NCBI RefSeq assembly: GCF_021390195.1
Contig: NZ_CP090003.1
Span: 2,282,001 to 2,346,000 of the forward strand
DNA length: 64,000 nucleotides
Direction of reading: 5' to 3'
DNA from: Flagellimonas sp. CMM7
Lineage (GTDB): Bacteria > Bacteroidota > Bacteroidia > Flavobacteriales > Flavobacteriaceae
Within the stretch, counting starts at the first letter, position 1, and every line of letters starts with the position of its first letter. The translations under genes were made by a program, and so were the position numbers. Below the pieces are notes generated by a model. The model worked only from the letters and a program-made list of their open reading frames with translations, had not been told where the DNA came from and did no database searches. Shown here piece by piece: positions 17,668-25,011 of the stretch.

Positions 17668-18771
17668 TTACCATCGTTGATTCCGAAACCCGTTGGTTTT
17701 AGCAAACTCAACAGTGGACACCAAATAATCTTCCAGGTTATATTTAGGTATGGGAAGAATACTTTCTAACAAAGTAGTATCCCATTCATAGGGTTTTGAA
17801 GTTAGATAAGGAGTTAGATGAACACCAATGGTCTCATAATAAAATTGCTCTAAAGAGCTTTCAAACTCTGAAGCAGTATCCATTAGCTCTTGTGTAAGTT
17901 TAAAATTTTTAAAGTTGACCGTCTCTAAAATTTTGGCAATTCCATTAAAGATGTTTGTGCCTTCTGAATTGACAATATTAAGCTGTTCCACATCGGTATC
18001 GAATACTTTGGCAATCACTTTTGCAGCATAATCCGTGGGAATGATATTAAGCTTACTGTCCATATTTGCTTGTATGCGCACGGCATCAATGGAGGTGTTT
18101 CGATAGAAGAACTTGGCAAAAAGATAAAATACCATGTATTTGGAAATAAAGAAACTTGGCTTGTCAAGTATATTTCCACCCAACACACTTGGTCTTAAGA
18201 TTTGAATAGGAATGTTTGATAACTTCCCTGCTTTTACCAAAAATTTTTCTGCAGCATGTTTTGAAGCTTCATAATAATTGCGGTAATCATTCTGCTCCGT
18301 AGTCACATAATTGTCATTTAGAATTCCGCTTAATTTTCCAATTGAAAATGCAGTGCTTATATAGATAAATTTAGTGAGGTATGGCGTGTAGGCTTTGAAT
18401 ATGTCCTCTGTAAAGGTGAGGTTTTCTTTAAAAATCTCTTCCTTACTGTCTGGGTCTATGGATAGGTTTACATAACCCGCTGAATGTATAAAATGGTATT
18501 TTTTACTTTTTTGTAGAAAAGTGCTAGGTTCAAGTATCTGTTGTGCGGAAATGACTTGAATTTTTTCAGCTATTTCAGTTTTATGTTCACGTATAAATTC
18601 TGAAACTACATTGCTCTCGAGCATTTTGGAAACCCGTGCCTCAGGTGAGACCAAGTTTTTCTTGCGAACGATCAAGTATATCTTTTCCAAAGACTCAAAC
18701 CTACTTTCTAGTATAGAAAAAAGTACTTGTGACCCTAATGTTCCTGTAGCCCCTGTTAAGATAATGTTCAT
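17668..18771 (-). CDS. NAD(P)-dependent reductase of the fatty-acyl/thioester-reductase type
   Basis: A 367-residue extended short-chain dehydrogenase. The nucleotide-binding motif is GATGTLGS near the N-terminus, the catalytic YxxxK appears as YYEASK near residue 172, and a Thr/Ser-rich strand FIYISTAFSIG precedes it. The layout matches the NAD_binding_4 family (male-sterility protein / thioester reductase domain), in which acyl-CoA or acyl-ACP is reduced to aldehyde or alcohol. Here it is a free-standing protein without an adenylation domain. The substrate cannot be given. It is transcribed in the same direction as ahcY but is separated from it by ahcY's terminator. Confidence 0.75.
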   Translation of the reverse strand: MNIILTGATGTLGSQVLFSILESRFESLEKIYLIVRKKNLVSPEARVSKMLESNVVSEFIREHKTEIAEKIQVISAQQILEPSTFLQKSKKYHFIHSAGYVNLSIDPDSKEEIFKENLTFTEDIFKAYTPYLTKFIYISTAFSIGKLSGILNDNYVTTEQNDYRNYYEASKHAAEKFLVKAGKLSNIPIQILRPSVLGGNILDKPSFFISKYMVFYLFAKFFYRNTSIDAVRIQANMDSKLNIIPTDYAAKVIAKVFDTDVEQLNIVNSEGTNIFNGIAKILETVNFKNFKLTQELMDTASEFESSLEQFYYETIGVHLTPYLTSKPYEWDTTLLESILPIPKYNLEDYLVSTVEFAKTNGFRNQRW

Positions 18772-18806
18772 ACAGTAATCGTTGTTATTGTAAATATCGC
18801 ATCAAA

Positions 18807-18841
18807 AAATAAACCCTCGCACAATTGCAAGGGTTTATTCT
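18807..18841 (-). terminator. Terminator downstream of ahcY
   Basis: Read on the minus strand, a 14-bp stem with one mismatch (AATAAACCCTTGCA with TGCGAGGGTTTATT) is followed by a T run. It lies 20 bp after the ahcY stop. Confidence 0.85.
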
Positions 18842-18861
18842 TGAATTTAACCTAAAAAAGG

Positions 18862-20178
18862 TTAATATCTATAATATTCTGGTTTATATGGGCCTTCAAC
18901 AGTTACGCCAATATATTCTGCTTGATATTCCTTAAGTTCCGTAAGTTCAGCACCTAAACGAGCCAAATGTAACTTAGCAACCTTTTCATCCAAATGTTTT
19001 GGAAGCATGTATACATCATTATCGTACTTGTCACTGTTCTTCCAAAGCTCAATTTGTGCTAAGGTTTGATTGGTGAAAGAATTACTCATTACAAAACTAG
19101 GATGGCCAGTGGCGCAACCAAGGTTTACCAATCGGCCTTCTGCCAAAATGATAACGTCTTTACCATCAATGGTGTATTTATCGACCTGAGGTTTTATTTC
19201 ATCTTTTGTGTTGCCATAGGTTCCATTCAACCAGGCCATATCTATTTCATTGTCAAAATGCCCAATGTTACAAACAATAGCTTTGTCCTTTAGAGCTCTG
19301 AAGTGTTCCTCACGGATAATATCTTTATTCCCAGTTGTGGTAATAACTACATCAGCTTTGCCAATAACGGTTTCCAGTCGTTTTACTTCATAGCCATCCA
19401 TACATGCTTGCAATGCACAGATGGGGTCAATTTCGGTAACGGTAACAACGGCACCAGCACCTCTAAAAGAAGCGGCAGTTCCTTTGCCAACATCACCATA
19501 ACCGGCAACCACGACCTTTTTTCCAGCTAACATGGTATCGGTGGCACGACGAATGGCATCCACAGCACTTTCTTTACAACCGTACTTGTTATCAAACTTA
19601 GATTTGGTGACAGAATCGTTTACATTGATTGCTGGCATGGGGAGTGTACCATTTTTTACTCTTTCGTACAAACGGTGTACTCCAGTGGTAGTTTCTTCAG
19701 AAAGTCCTTTGATTGCTCCGGCCAACTCAGGGTATTGATCCAAAACCATATTGGTTAGATCCCCACCATCGTCCAAAATCATGTTTAATGGTTGTCTGTC
19801 TTCGCCAAAGAACAACGTTTGCTCAATGCACCAGTCAAACTCTTCTTCATTCATTCCTTTCCACGCATAGACCGGAATTCCTGCAGCAGCTATTGCGGCA
19901 GCAGCGTGATCTTGGGTAGAGAAAATATTACAAGAACTCCAAGTAACATCCGCTCCTAATTCAACCAAAGTTTCAATTAAAACTGCAGTTTGAATGGTCA
20001 TATGCAAACAACCGGCAATTCGTGTGCCTTTTAGAGGTTGTTCATCCTTGTACTCCTTTCGTAATGCCATAAGACCGGGCATTTCCGCTTCTGCAAGTTC
20101 AATTTCTTTTCGCCCCCAATCCGCTAGAGAAATATCCTTTACCTTAAAAGGTACGTAAGGAATTGTTTTTGTGCTCAT
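18862..20178 (-). CDS. ahcY: Adenosylhomocysteinase
   Basis: A 438-residue S-adenosylhomocysteine hydrolase, which splits S-adenosylhomocysteine into adenosine and homocysteine in the activated methyl cycle. The family motifs are present in order: [56 protein letters not shown] and the NAD-binding loop [12 protein letters not shown], then [11 protein letters not shown] and the C-terminal KPEYYRY that closes the neighbouring subunit's NAD site. Length and ends are normal for the family. It is a single-gene unit with its own promoter and terminator. Confidence 0.98.
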   Translation of the reverse strand: MSTKTIPYVPFKVKDISLADWGRKEIELAEAEMPGLMALRKEYKDEQPLKGTRIAGCLHMTIQTAVLIETLVELGADVTWSSCNIFSTQDHAAAAIAAAGIPVYAWKGMNEEEFDWCIEQTLFFGEDRQPLNMILDDGGDLTNMVLDQYPELAGAIKGLSEETTTGVHRLYERVKNGTLPMPAINVNDSVTKSKFDNKYGCKESAVDAIRRATDTMLAGKKVVVAGYGDVGKGTAASFRGAGAVVTVTEIDPICALQACMDGYEVKRLETVIGKADVVITTTGNKDIIREEHFRALKDKAIVCNIGHFDNEIDMAWLNGTYGNTKDEIKPQVDKYTIDGKDVIILAEGRLVNLGCATGHPSFVMSNSFTNQTLAQIELWKNSDKYDNDVYMLPKHLDEKVAKLHLARLGAELTELKEYQAEYIGVTVEGPYKPEYYRY

Positions 20179-20223
20179 ATCTTTATTGTTAATTTACTTT
20201 TGTAGCTTCGTTTATGCAGTCTG

Positions 20224-20231
20224 CAAAGGTA
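20224..20231 (-). promoter_or_regulatory. -7 promoter box for ahcY
   Basis: On the minus strand TACCTTTG matches TAnnTTTG and lies about 46 bp before the ahcY ATG. No clear -33 TTG at the normal distance was found. Confidence 0.5.
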
Positions 20232-20252
20232 CAAATAACTTAAATATTAGCC

Positions 20253-20894
20253 GTGCCCATTTACAAAACCATAACAGTTTCACCAACTACCTCCGCATAC
20301 CTTTGGAAGGTTACAGAGCCTGAAGATGAATTATCTGAAGGAATTGTGCTTACACCTCATTGTCAAAACCGCATGGATGGCATGAAATCTGAAGCTCACC
20401 GAAAAGCATTCTTAAGTATTCGTCATCTTTTAGCGCTATCAGGATATACGGACAGCGATTTATTCTATGATGAAATGGGCAAACCGCATTTAAAAGACGG
20501 TAATCATATTTCTATAACCCATTCCCATAATTTTACTGGTATTATTGTGAGCGAAACGGATGAAGTAGGAATCGATATTGAAATGCAACGGGACAAAATT
20601 CTTCGAATTGCCCATAAGTTTACACCCATACAAGAATATAGAACGTTAGCCAATACAGACGCAATAATTAGAAAATTAACCATGGTTTGGGGAGCAAAGG
20701 AGTCTCTTTACAAGATTTATGCCCAAAAGGGACTTAGCTTTTTGCGACATATAGATGTCATGGATTTTACATTTGAAGATAAGAGAACCGTGGCAGAAAT
20801 TCTTTATGAAGGAAACAAATCACATTATGATGTTGAATTTTTAGAATTTGAAGGGTTTACATGTGCCTATGCGCTCAAATTAATGGGCAGTTGA
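20253..20894 (+). CDS. 4'-phosphopantetheinyl transferase
   Basis: A 213-residue enzyme that moves the phosphopantetheine arm of coenzyme A to a conserved serine of carrier proteins. The Sfp-type motifs are visible: ISITHSHNFTGI, VGIDIEMQRDKI with the Mg-binding Asp and Glu, and VWGAKESLYKIY. Translation must begin at GTG (20253), since no ATG lies near and the N-terminus PIYKTITVSPTTSAYLWKV fits the family. The gene is divergent from ahcY with a short shared promoter region. The target carrier protein (fatty acid ACP or other) cannot be told. Confidence 0.9.
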   Translation: MPIYKTITVSPTTSAYLWKVTEPEDELSEGIVLTPHCQNRMDGMKSEAHRKAFLSIRHLLALSGYTDSDLFYDEMGKPHLKDGNHISITHSHNFTGIIVSETDEVGIDIEMQRDKILRIAHKFTPIQEYRTLANTDAIIRKLTMVWGAKESLYKIYAQKGLSFLRHIDVMDFTFEDKRTVAEILYEGNKSHYDVEFLEFEGFTCAYALKLMGS

Positions 20895-20940
20895 AAGTTT
20901 CCTTTTCACTAGCTTTGTTCTTAAAAATTTTGCATAATCC

Positions 20941-21201
20941 ATGAACATATCCGTAGAGCTTACATTGACTCCGCTTCAAGATAATTTTGAACCTCCAATT
21001 ATAGAATTCATCAAAAAATTGCGAGCATCAAATCTTACCGTCCTAGAGAACCCGTTGAGTACCCAAGTTTATGGTGAATACGATAAGGTTATGGAATTAC
21101 TTCGAAATGAAGTAAAGGAAACCTTTAAAAATCTAGAACATGTAGTGTTGAGCATGAAGATTGTAAAATCTGACCGAAGCGAGTATGAGCCACATTTTTG
21201 A
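20941..21201 (+). CDS. Thiamine-binding-like protein (MTH1187/YkoF family)
   Basis: An 86-residue protein with the ferredoxin-like pattern of the DUF77/MTH1187/YkoF family, whose better-studied members bind thiamine or hydroxymethylpyrimidine. It opens with NISVELTLTPL and contains LENPLSTQVYGEYDKVM, which matches the usual TQVxG(E) loop. It has no signal peptide and is cytosolic. Its end overlaps the start of the pnuC-like gene by 17 bp, so the two are translationally coupled. That suggests a role in sensing or buffering the vitamin imported by the next gene's product; this is inference. Confidence 0.75.
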   Translation: MNISVELTLTPLQDNFEPPIIEFIKKLRASNLTVLENPLSTQVYGEYDKVMELLRNEVKETFKNLEHVVLSMKIVKSDRSEYEPHF

Positions 21202-21823
21202 TTTTTTCCTTGATGCCTACCGCAATAAGGAAACCTATGTAATTCTCTTAGAGGCTATAGTTTTTGTTACTGGCATTGCAAGTGTTTGGTTTGCAAAACA
21301 GGAAAATATATTAGTATATCCAACCGGGTTAATAGCCACAATAATTTCCGTATATCTTCTATTGAAGGATGACCTTTATGGAGATATGATGATGAACTTC
21401 TACTTTTCCATAATGAGTATTTATGGATGGTGGAATTGGGCAAGAAAAAAGAACAATGAAAAAGTTGTCAAAATTTCTAGAACAAATACCAAAGAAAAAA
21501 TCATTGGTTTCGGACTGTTTTTATTGACCATGGCAATTACGTACCTAGTCTATAAAGCTTCTGGAATTACCATTGAAAATTCAAACTATATTGACATTTT
21601 CACATCAGGATTATTCTTTACGGGCATGTGGTATATGGCCAAAAAGAAACTTGAAAATTGGACGCTTTGGATTATAGCCGACATAATAACAGTTCCACTA
21701 TATGCCTATAGAGGTTGGGGGATGTTATCACTACAATATTTTATTTTTACCATCTTGGCAATACAAGCCTATGTTTTATGGAAAAAAAGCTTGGGCAAGA
21801 GCCCTCAGACCTTGTTAAAGTAG
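21185..21823 (+). CDS. pnuC: PnuC-family vitamin transporter (nicotinamide riboside or thiamine)
   Basis: A 212-residue membrane protein with seven predicted segments that match the PnuC family, including YGWWNWARKK and the C-terminal TLWIIADIITVPLYAYRGWG motif seen in these transporters. PnuC proteins move nicotinamide riboside by facilitated diffusion, trapped by phosphorylation inside; relatives in Bacteroidota called PnuT move thiamine. The downstream NadR-like kinase favours nicotinamide riboside, while the upstream thiamine-binding-like protein favours thiamine. Both neighbours overlap this gene, so the three must be co-expressed. The substrate is therefore open. Confidence 0.88.
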   Translation: MSHIFDFFLDAYRNKETYVILLEAIVFVTGIASVWFAKQENILVYPTGLIATIISVYLLLKDDLYGDMMMNFYFSIMSIYGWWNWARKKNNEKVVKISRTNTKEKIIGFGLFLLTMAITYLVYKASGITIENSNYIDIFTSGLFFTGMWYMAKKKLENWTLWIIADIITVPLYAYRGWGMLSLQYFIFTILAIQAYVLWKKSLGKSPQTLLK

Positions 21824-22335
21824 TTTTATTTGGTCCTGAATCCACAGGAAAAACGACCATTTCACAACAATTGGCCAGACATTACAATACCGTTTGGGTA
21901 CCGGAGTATGCTAGGGAGTATTTGCAAAATAAATGGAACAATGAGCGCAAGACTTGTGAACCACAAGACTTGCTTCCAATTGCTGAGGGGCAAATTCGCT
22001 TGGAAAATGAACTGACCAAAAAGGCAATCGATTTGCTTATTTGTGATACCGATTTGTTAGAAACCAAGGTATATTCAGAAGCGTATTATATAGGCAATTG
22101 TGACCCAATCCTTGAAAAATACGCTTTGCAGAATACATATGACATTTACTTCTTAACTTATATAGATACTCCTTGGGAAGCGGATGATTTGCGTGATAAG
22201 CCCAATGAACGGGAACAAATGTTTACTTATTTTAAAGAAACCTTGGAGAAATATGATAGGAATTTTGTTATTTTAAAGGGAGATAAGGTACAGCGACTTT
22301 CAACAGCAATCCAACACATTGATAAACTCCTCTAG
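21778..22335 (+). CDS. NadR-like ATPase/kinase (nicotinamide riboside kinase domain)
   Basis: A P-loop protein of 185 residues if translation begins at the ATG at 21778; an upstream in-frame ATG at 21715 would lie deep in pnuC and give a less likely start. Walker A is FGPESTGKTTIS, followed by VPEYAREYL and a later CDTDLLETKVYSE, all typical of the C-terminal ribosylnicotinamide kinase part of NadR. It lacks the nucleotidyltransferase and HTH parts of NadR. It overlaps the pnuC gene by 46 bp and probably phosphorylates the imported nucleoside or vitamin and so traps it. Confidence 0.87.
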   Translation: MEKKLGQEPSDLVKVVLFGPESTGKTTISQQLARHYNTVWVPEYAREYLQNKWNNERKTCEPQDLLPIAEGQIRLENELTKKAIDLLICDTDLLETKVYSEAYYIGNCDPILEKYALQNTYDIYFLTYIDTPWEADDLRDKPNEREQMFTYFKETLEKYDRNFVILKGDKVQRLSTAIQHIDKLL

Positions 22336-22338
22336 AAC

Positions 22339-23877
22339 ATGATCGATTTAAGTCAAAAAGACATAGAACAACTGGAAAAAAAAGGAATTTCCAAAGAAAA
22401 GGTGTTCAATCAAATTGAAACATTTAAAGAAGGAATTCCATTTGTAAAACTCGTTAAGGCAGCTGTTGTTTCAGATGGAATTTTAAGGTTTTCAGAAACG
22501 GAACAAGCCGATTTGATTCAGTACTTTGAAGATTCTCGCGGAACATTGGAGCTTTTAAAATTTGTGCCAGCATCTGGAGCTGCATCCCGTATGTTCAAGG
22601 CCATGTTCAATTTTGTGGAGGTTTATGATCATTCAAAAGAATCACTTTCCGAATACATTGACCGGACTGGAGATAAAGCAGTAAAGCAGTTTACGGAGAA
22701 GATGTCCAGTTTACCTTTCTATGAATTGATTATGGATAGGATTGCGGGAAAAGCCGCTAACGAAGATGAGAAAGCATATTTGTTTGTAAAGGAAATGTTG
22801 GTGGCAGATGGCTTAAATTATGGCTTCTACCCCAAAGGATTACTGCCCTTTCATAAATATGGTTCTTATAGTGCCACGCCGTTTCAGGAGCACCTAAAGG
22901 AAGCAGCACTGTATGGAAAAACAAATGGAAAGGCCAATCTTCATTTTACCATATCAGAACAACATGATGAAATGTTCAAAAAAGAGCATTCAGAAGTAAG
23001 CCCAAATATTTCAAGTGCTACGGATACCGAGTTTAGGATTTCTTATTCTAATCAAAAGCCATCTACAGATACTATTGCTGTGGATGTGGAGAACAAACCT
23101 TTTAAAAATAACGATGGTTCAATTCTTTTTAGACCGGGAGGACATGGGGCGTTGATTGAAAATTTGAATGACCAAGATGCTGATGTCGTTTTTATCAAAA
23201 ATATTGATAATGTGGTGATTGATAAGAATTTGGAAACCGTTTCGGATAGCAAAAAAATGTTGGCAGGAGTATTGTTGAAAGCGCAATCCAAAGCATTTGA
23301 ATATGCCAAGGCAATTGACAACGATACCATTTCTTCTGAACAGATTGAGGAAATAAAAAGCTTTCTGGAACAAGAGTTGAATGTACGTTTCTCAGAAAAC
23401 TATGATCAAATGGGTTTTGAAGAGCAGCTTTCAATCCTTAGAGAAAAAATAAATAGACCAGTTAGAGTATGCGGAATGGTTAAAAATGAAGGAGAGCCGG
23501 GAGGAGGTCCATTTTGGATAAACAGTACGGAAGGAAATGTTTCGCTTCAGATTATAGAATCCGCACAAATAGATATGGAAAATGAGGAACAAGCTGCCAT
23601 ACTAAAGAATTCAACACATTTTAACCCAGTAGATTTAATCTGCGGCGTTAGAAATTATAAAGGAGAAAAGTACAATCTTTTAGACTTTGTAGACCCAAAA
23701 CAAGGTTTTATAACAGGGAAAACCCAAGAAGGAAAAGAATTAAAGGCGTTGGAGCTTCCAGGGCTTTGGAATGGTGCCATGGCCTTTTGGAACACCATTT
23801 TTGTAGAAGTTCCACTAGTAACTTTTAACCCCGTGAAAACAGTGAACGACCTTTTAAAGACAACGCATCAAGCATAA
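22339..23877 (+). CDS. DUF4301-family protein
   Basis: A 512-residue cytosolic protein of the DUF4301 family, which is nearly confined to Bacteroidota and has no assigned function. Visible conserved blocks include LKFVPASGAASRMFKAMF near residue 75, LLPFHKYG, FRPGGHGALIENLN and RVCGMVKNEGEPGGGPFWI. The PASGAASRM loop and the gly-rich segments resemble sugar-nucleotide transferases, so a nucleotidyltransferase fold is possible. It begins 3 bp after the NadR-like gene, the last gene of this cofactor operon, and is followed by a terminator. Confidence 0.88.
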   Translation: MIDLSQKDIEQLEKKGISKEKVFNQIETFKEGIPFVKLVKAAVVSDGILRFSETEQADLIQYFEDSRGTLELLKFVPASGAASRMFKAMFNFVEVYDHSKESLSEYIDRTGDKAVKQFTEKMSSLPFYELIMDRIAGKAANEDEKAYLFVKEMLVADGLNYGFYPKGLLPFHKYGSYSATPFQEHLKEAALYGKTNGKANLHFTISEQHDEMFKKEHSEVSPNISSATDTEFRISYSNQKPSTDTIAVDVENKPFKNNDGSILFRPGGHGALIENLNDQDADVVFIKNIDNVVIDKNLETVSDSKKMLAGVLLKAQSKAFEYAKAIDNDTISSEQIEEIKSFLEQELNVRFSENYDQMGFEEQLSILREKINRPVRVCGMVKNEGEPGGGPFWINSTEGNVSLQIIESAQIDMENEEQAAILKNSTHFNPVDLICGVRNYKGEKYNLLDFVDPKQGFITGKTQEGKELKALELPGLWNGAMAFWNTIFVEVPLVTFNPVKTVNDLLKTTHQA

Positions 23878-23900
23878 AAAGAAATAAATACACTTGTAAA

Positions 23901-23926
23901 AAGACCGCAATTGCGGTCTTTTTTGT
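23901..23926 (+). terminator. Terminator of the pnuC-DUF4301 operon
   Basis: A perfect 10-bp self-complementary stem (AAGACCGCAA with TTGCGGTCTT) is followed by TTTTG and more T, 24 bp after the DUF4301 stop. Confidence 0.9.
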
Positions 23927-24078
23927 TTTAAATGTGACCAAACTACTATAAATGTGTCTTAATTGTAGATACGAAAACAAAATAGTATGGTAAAGGCAAA
24001 ATTTAAGGTTTTACTAAAAAGATAAAAGGTATATCTAGGTGTGGTTGCCTAGATTATTTTGGTTGGTTGATTTGGTTG

Positions 24079-24107
24079 AAGGTCGTACATAGTACGACCT
24101 TTTTTTG
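24079..24107 (+). terminator. Terminator-like hairpin with no gene before it
   Basis: AAGGTCGTAC and GTACGACCTT pair around a short loop and are followed by a run of T. No recognisable gene ends upstream within the gap, so it could end a short untranslated transcript. Confidence 0.75.
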
Positions 24108-24153
24108 TGACCTAATCAAAGATGTTGTGTCCAATAACTAGAAATGCGAAATA

Positions 24154-24261
24154 ATGCTTTATAAAATAGTGTTGATTATAAGTATTCTATCCTTTGTGTT
24201 ATCTGTGTTTTTGGTGGCATCTTATTTGAATAAAGAGTATAGGGGAAAGAAAAGAAAATAA
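24154..24261 (+). CDS. Possible 35-residue membrane peptide
   Basis: An open frame ATG 24154 to TAA 24261 encodes 35 residues: a single hydrophobic helix (residues about 4-24, VLIISILSFVLSVFLVA) followed by a basic tail (NKEYRGKKRK). That layout suits a small single-span membrane protein oriented by positive charges. There is no homology basis and no clear ribosome-binding site, which is normal in this phylum. It lies between two terminator-like hairpins. It may be a chance frame. Confidence 0.35.
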   Translation: MLYKIVLIISILSFVLSVFLVASYLNKEYRGKKRK

Positions 24262-24365
24262 CTTGGATGGTGCTATGCGAACACTAACCGTGCGTTGTCC
24301 ATTCCCGCCAATATCGTTTTAAATCTTATCTCCATAGAATGGGTTTTAAGATATTGGCAACATTG

Positions 24366-24391
24366 AAAAGGCTGCTTAGGCAGCCTTTTTT
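24366..24391 (+). terminator. Terminator-like hairpin in the non-coding gap
   Basis: AAAAGGCTGC and GCAGCCTTTT pair across a 4-base loop (TTAG) and end in a T run. It would end any transcript that covers the small open frame at 24154 or the inverted repeat at 24307-24358. Confidence 0.85.
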
Positions 24392-24468
24392 GTATAAAAA
24401 ATATACATCCTGTACCATTGCTTACACACTATTACACAGTAAACTACAATCACATAATTTTTTAATAA

Positions 24469-24481
24469 ATTGATTATCAAT
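24469..24481. promoter_or_regulatory. Palindrome upstream of a possible sigma-54 promoter
   Basis: ATTGAT-T-ATCAAT, two perfect 6-bp arms, lies about 45 bp before the -24/-12-like element. It would be placed as an enhancer site for an NtrC-type activator, although such sites often lie further upstream. Confidence 0.35.
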
Positions 24482-24514
24482 AAATTAAATTGATTTTAAA
24501 ACTATTTGGAATGC

Positions 24515-24530
24515 TGGCACTAGATTTTCA
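24515..24530 (+). promoter_or_regulatory. Possible sigma-54 promoter
   Basis: TGGCACTAGATTTTCA has the -24 half (TGGCAC) intact, and the -12 half TTTCA differs from TTGCA at one position. It lies about 40 bp before the start of the small exported protein gene, and the next gene encodes a sigma-54 activator. Confidence 0.4.
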
Positions 24531-24569
24531 TATAGATAGTCAAGTTTAATTTTTAAAATAGAATACACC

Positions 24570-24875
24570 ATGAGAAAATTGATTTTTGCAACTGTTTTAT
24601 CTTTTGTTGGTTTAACAGCTATCGCCCAAGAAGAAACTGCTGAACTACAAGCAGACGAAACTACAGTAGTAAGTTCAACACAGGATTTTGAGGAAATAAG
24701 CGTATCCGACCTTCCTGAAGCTGTTGCTGCTGCTGTTGCCAAAGATTACCCAACAGCTACTGTTAATAAGGCTTATAAAAATGAATCAAATCAATTCAAA
24801 TTGGAATTGTCATTGGAAGACGGTACTTCAGGTACTTTATATGCCGATGGTGAAGGAAATTGGATAGAGATTTAG
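24570..24875 (+). CDS. Small exported PepSY-like protein
   Basis: A 101-residue protein with a clear signal peptide (residues 1-19, LTAIAQ). The mature part has an acidic stretch (residues about 20-45), then VSDLPEAVAAAVAKDYPTA and a repeat of short strands, EGDG-like turns (EDGTSGTLYADGEGNW). This is the pattern of PepSY-like/DUF2874 periplasmic proteins. Such proteins are often among the most strongly regulated targets of envelope two-component systems. It sits just upstream of a sigma-54 response regulator and behind a possible sigma-54 promoter. A terminator follows. Function is unknown. Confidence 0.8.
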   Translation: MRKLIFATVLSFVGLTAIAQEETAELQADETTVVSSTQDFEEISVSDLPEAVAAAVAKDYPTATVNKAYKNESNQFKLELSLEDGTSGTLYADGEGNWIEI

Positions 24876-24911
24876 TACAAATTTGATTAATCGTGTTAGG
24901 TTAGTTTGGTT

Positions 24912-24946
24912 AAGGAGAGGTCTGCATTGGCGGGCCTCTCCTTTTT
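24912..24946 (+). terminator. Terminator of the small exported protein gene
   Basis: AAGGAGAGG and CCTCTCCTT form a 9-bp stem with a 15-base loop and a T-rich tail, 36 bp after the stop codon. Confidence 0.8.
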
Positions 24947-25011
24947 ATGATAATTTTACAATGCACTTGAAGTCCCATCCTAGTTCAGTATCGTATATTA
25001 GATACTGAGAT

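Larger units (their letters stand above)
24262..24569. other. Non-coding part of the gap before the small exported protein
   Basis: No gene was found. The stretch holds an imperfect inverted repeat (GCCAATATC near 24307 with GATATTGGC near 24350), a terminator hairpin at 24366-24391, an AT-rich segment with a 13-bp palindrome at 24469-24481, and a possible sigma-54 promoter at 24515-24530. Confidence 0.5.

Noticed and set aside
23052..23434. Several minus-strand frames of 79-92 codons over the DUF4301 gene
   Set aside because: They overlap each other in different frames and lie opposite a conserved protein; typical shadow frames.
23986..24024. A 12-codon plus-strand frame in the non-coding gap
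   Set aside because: It is too short and has no other support; any transcript here may be non-coding.
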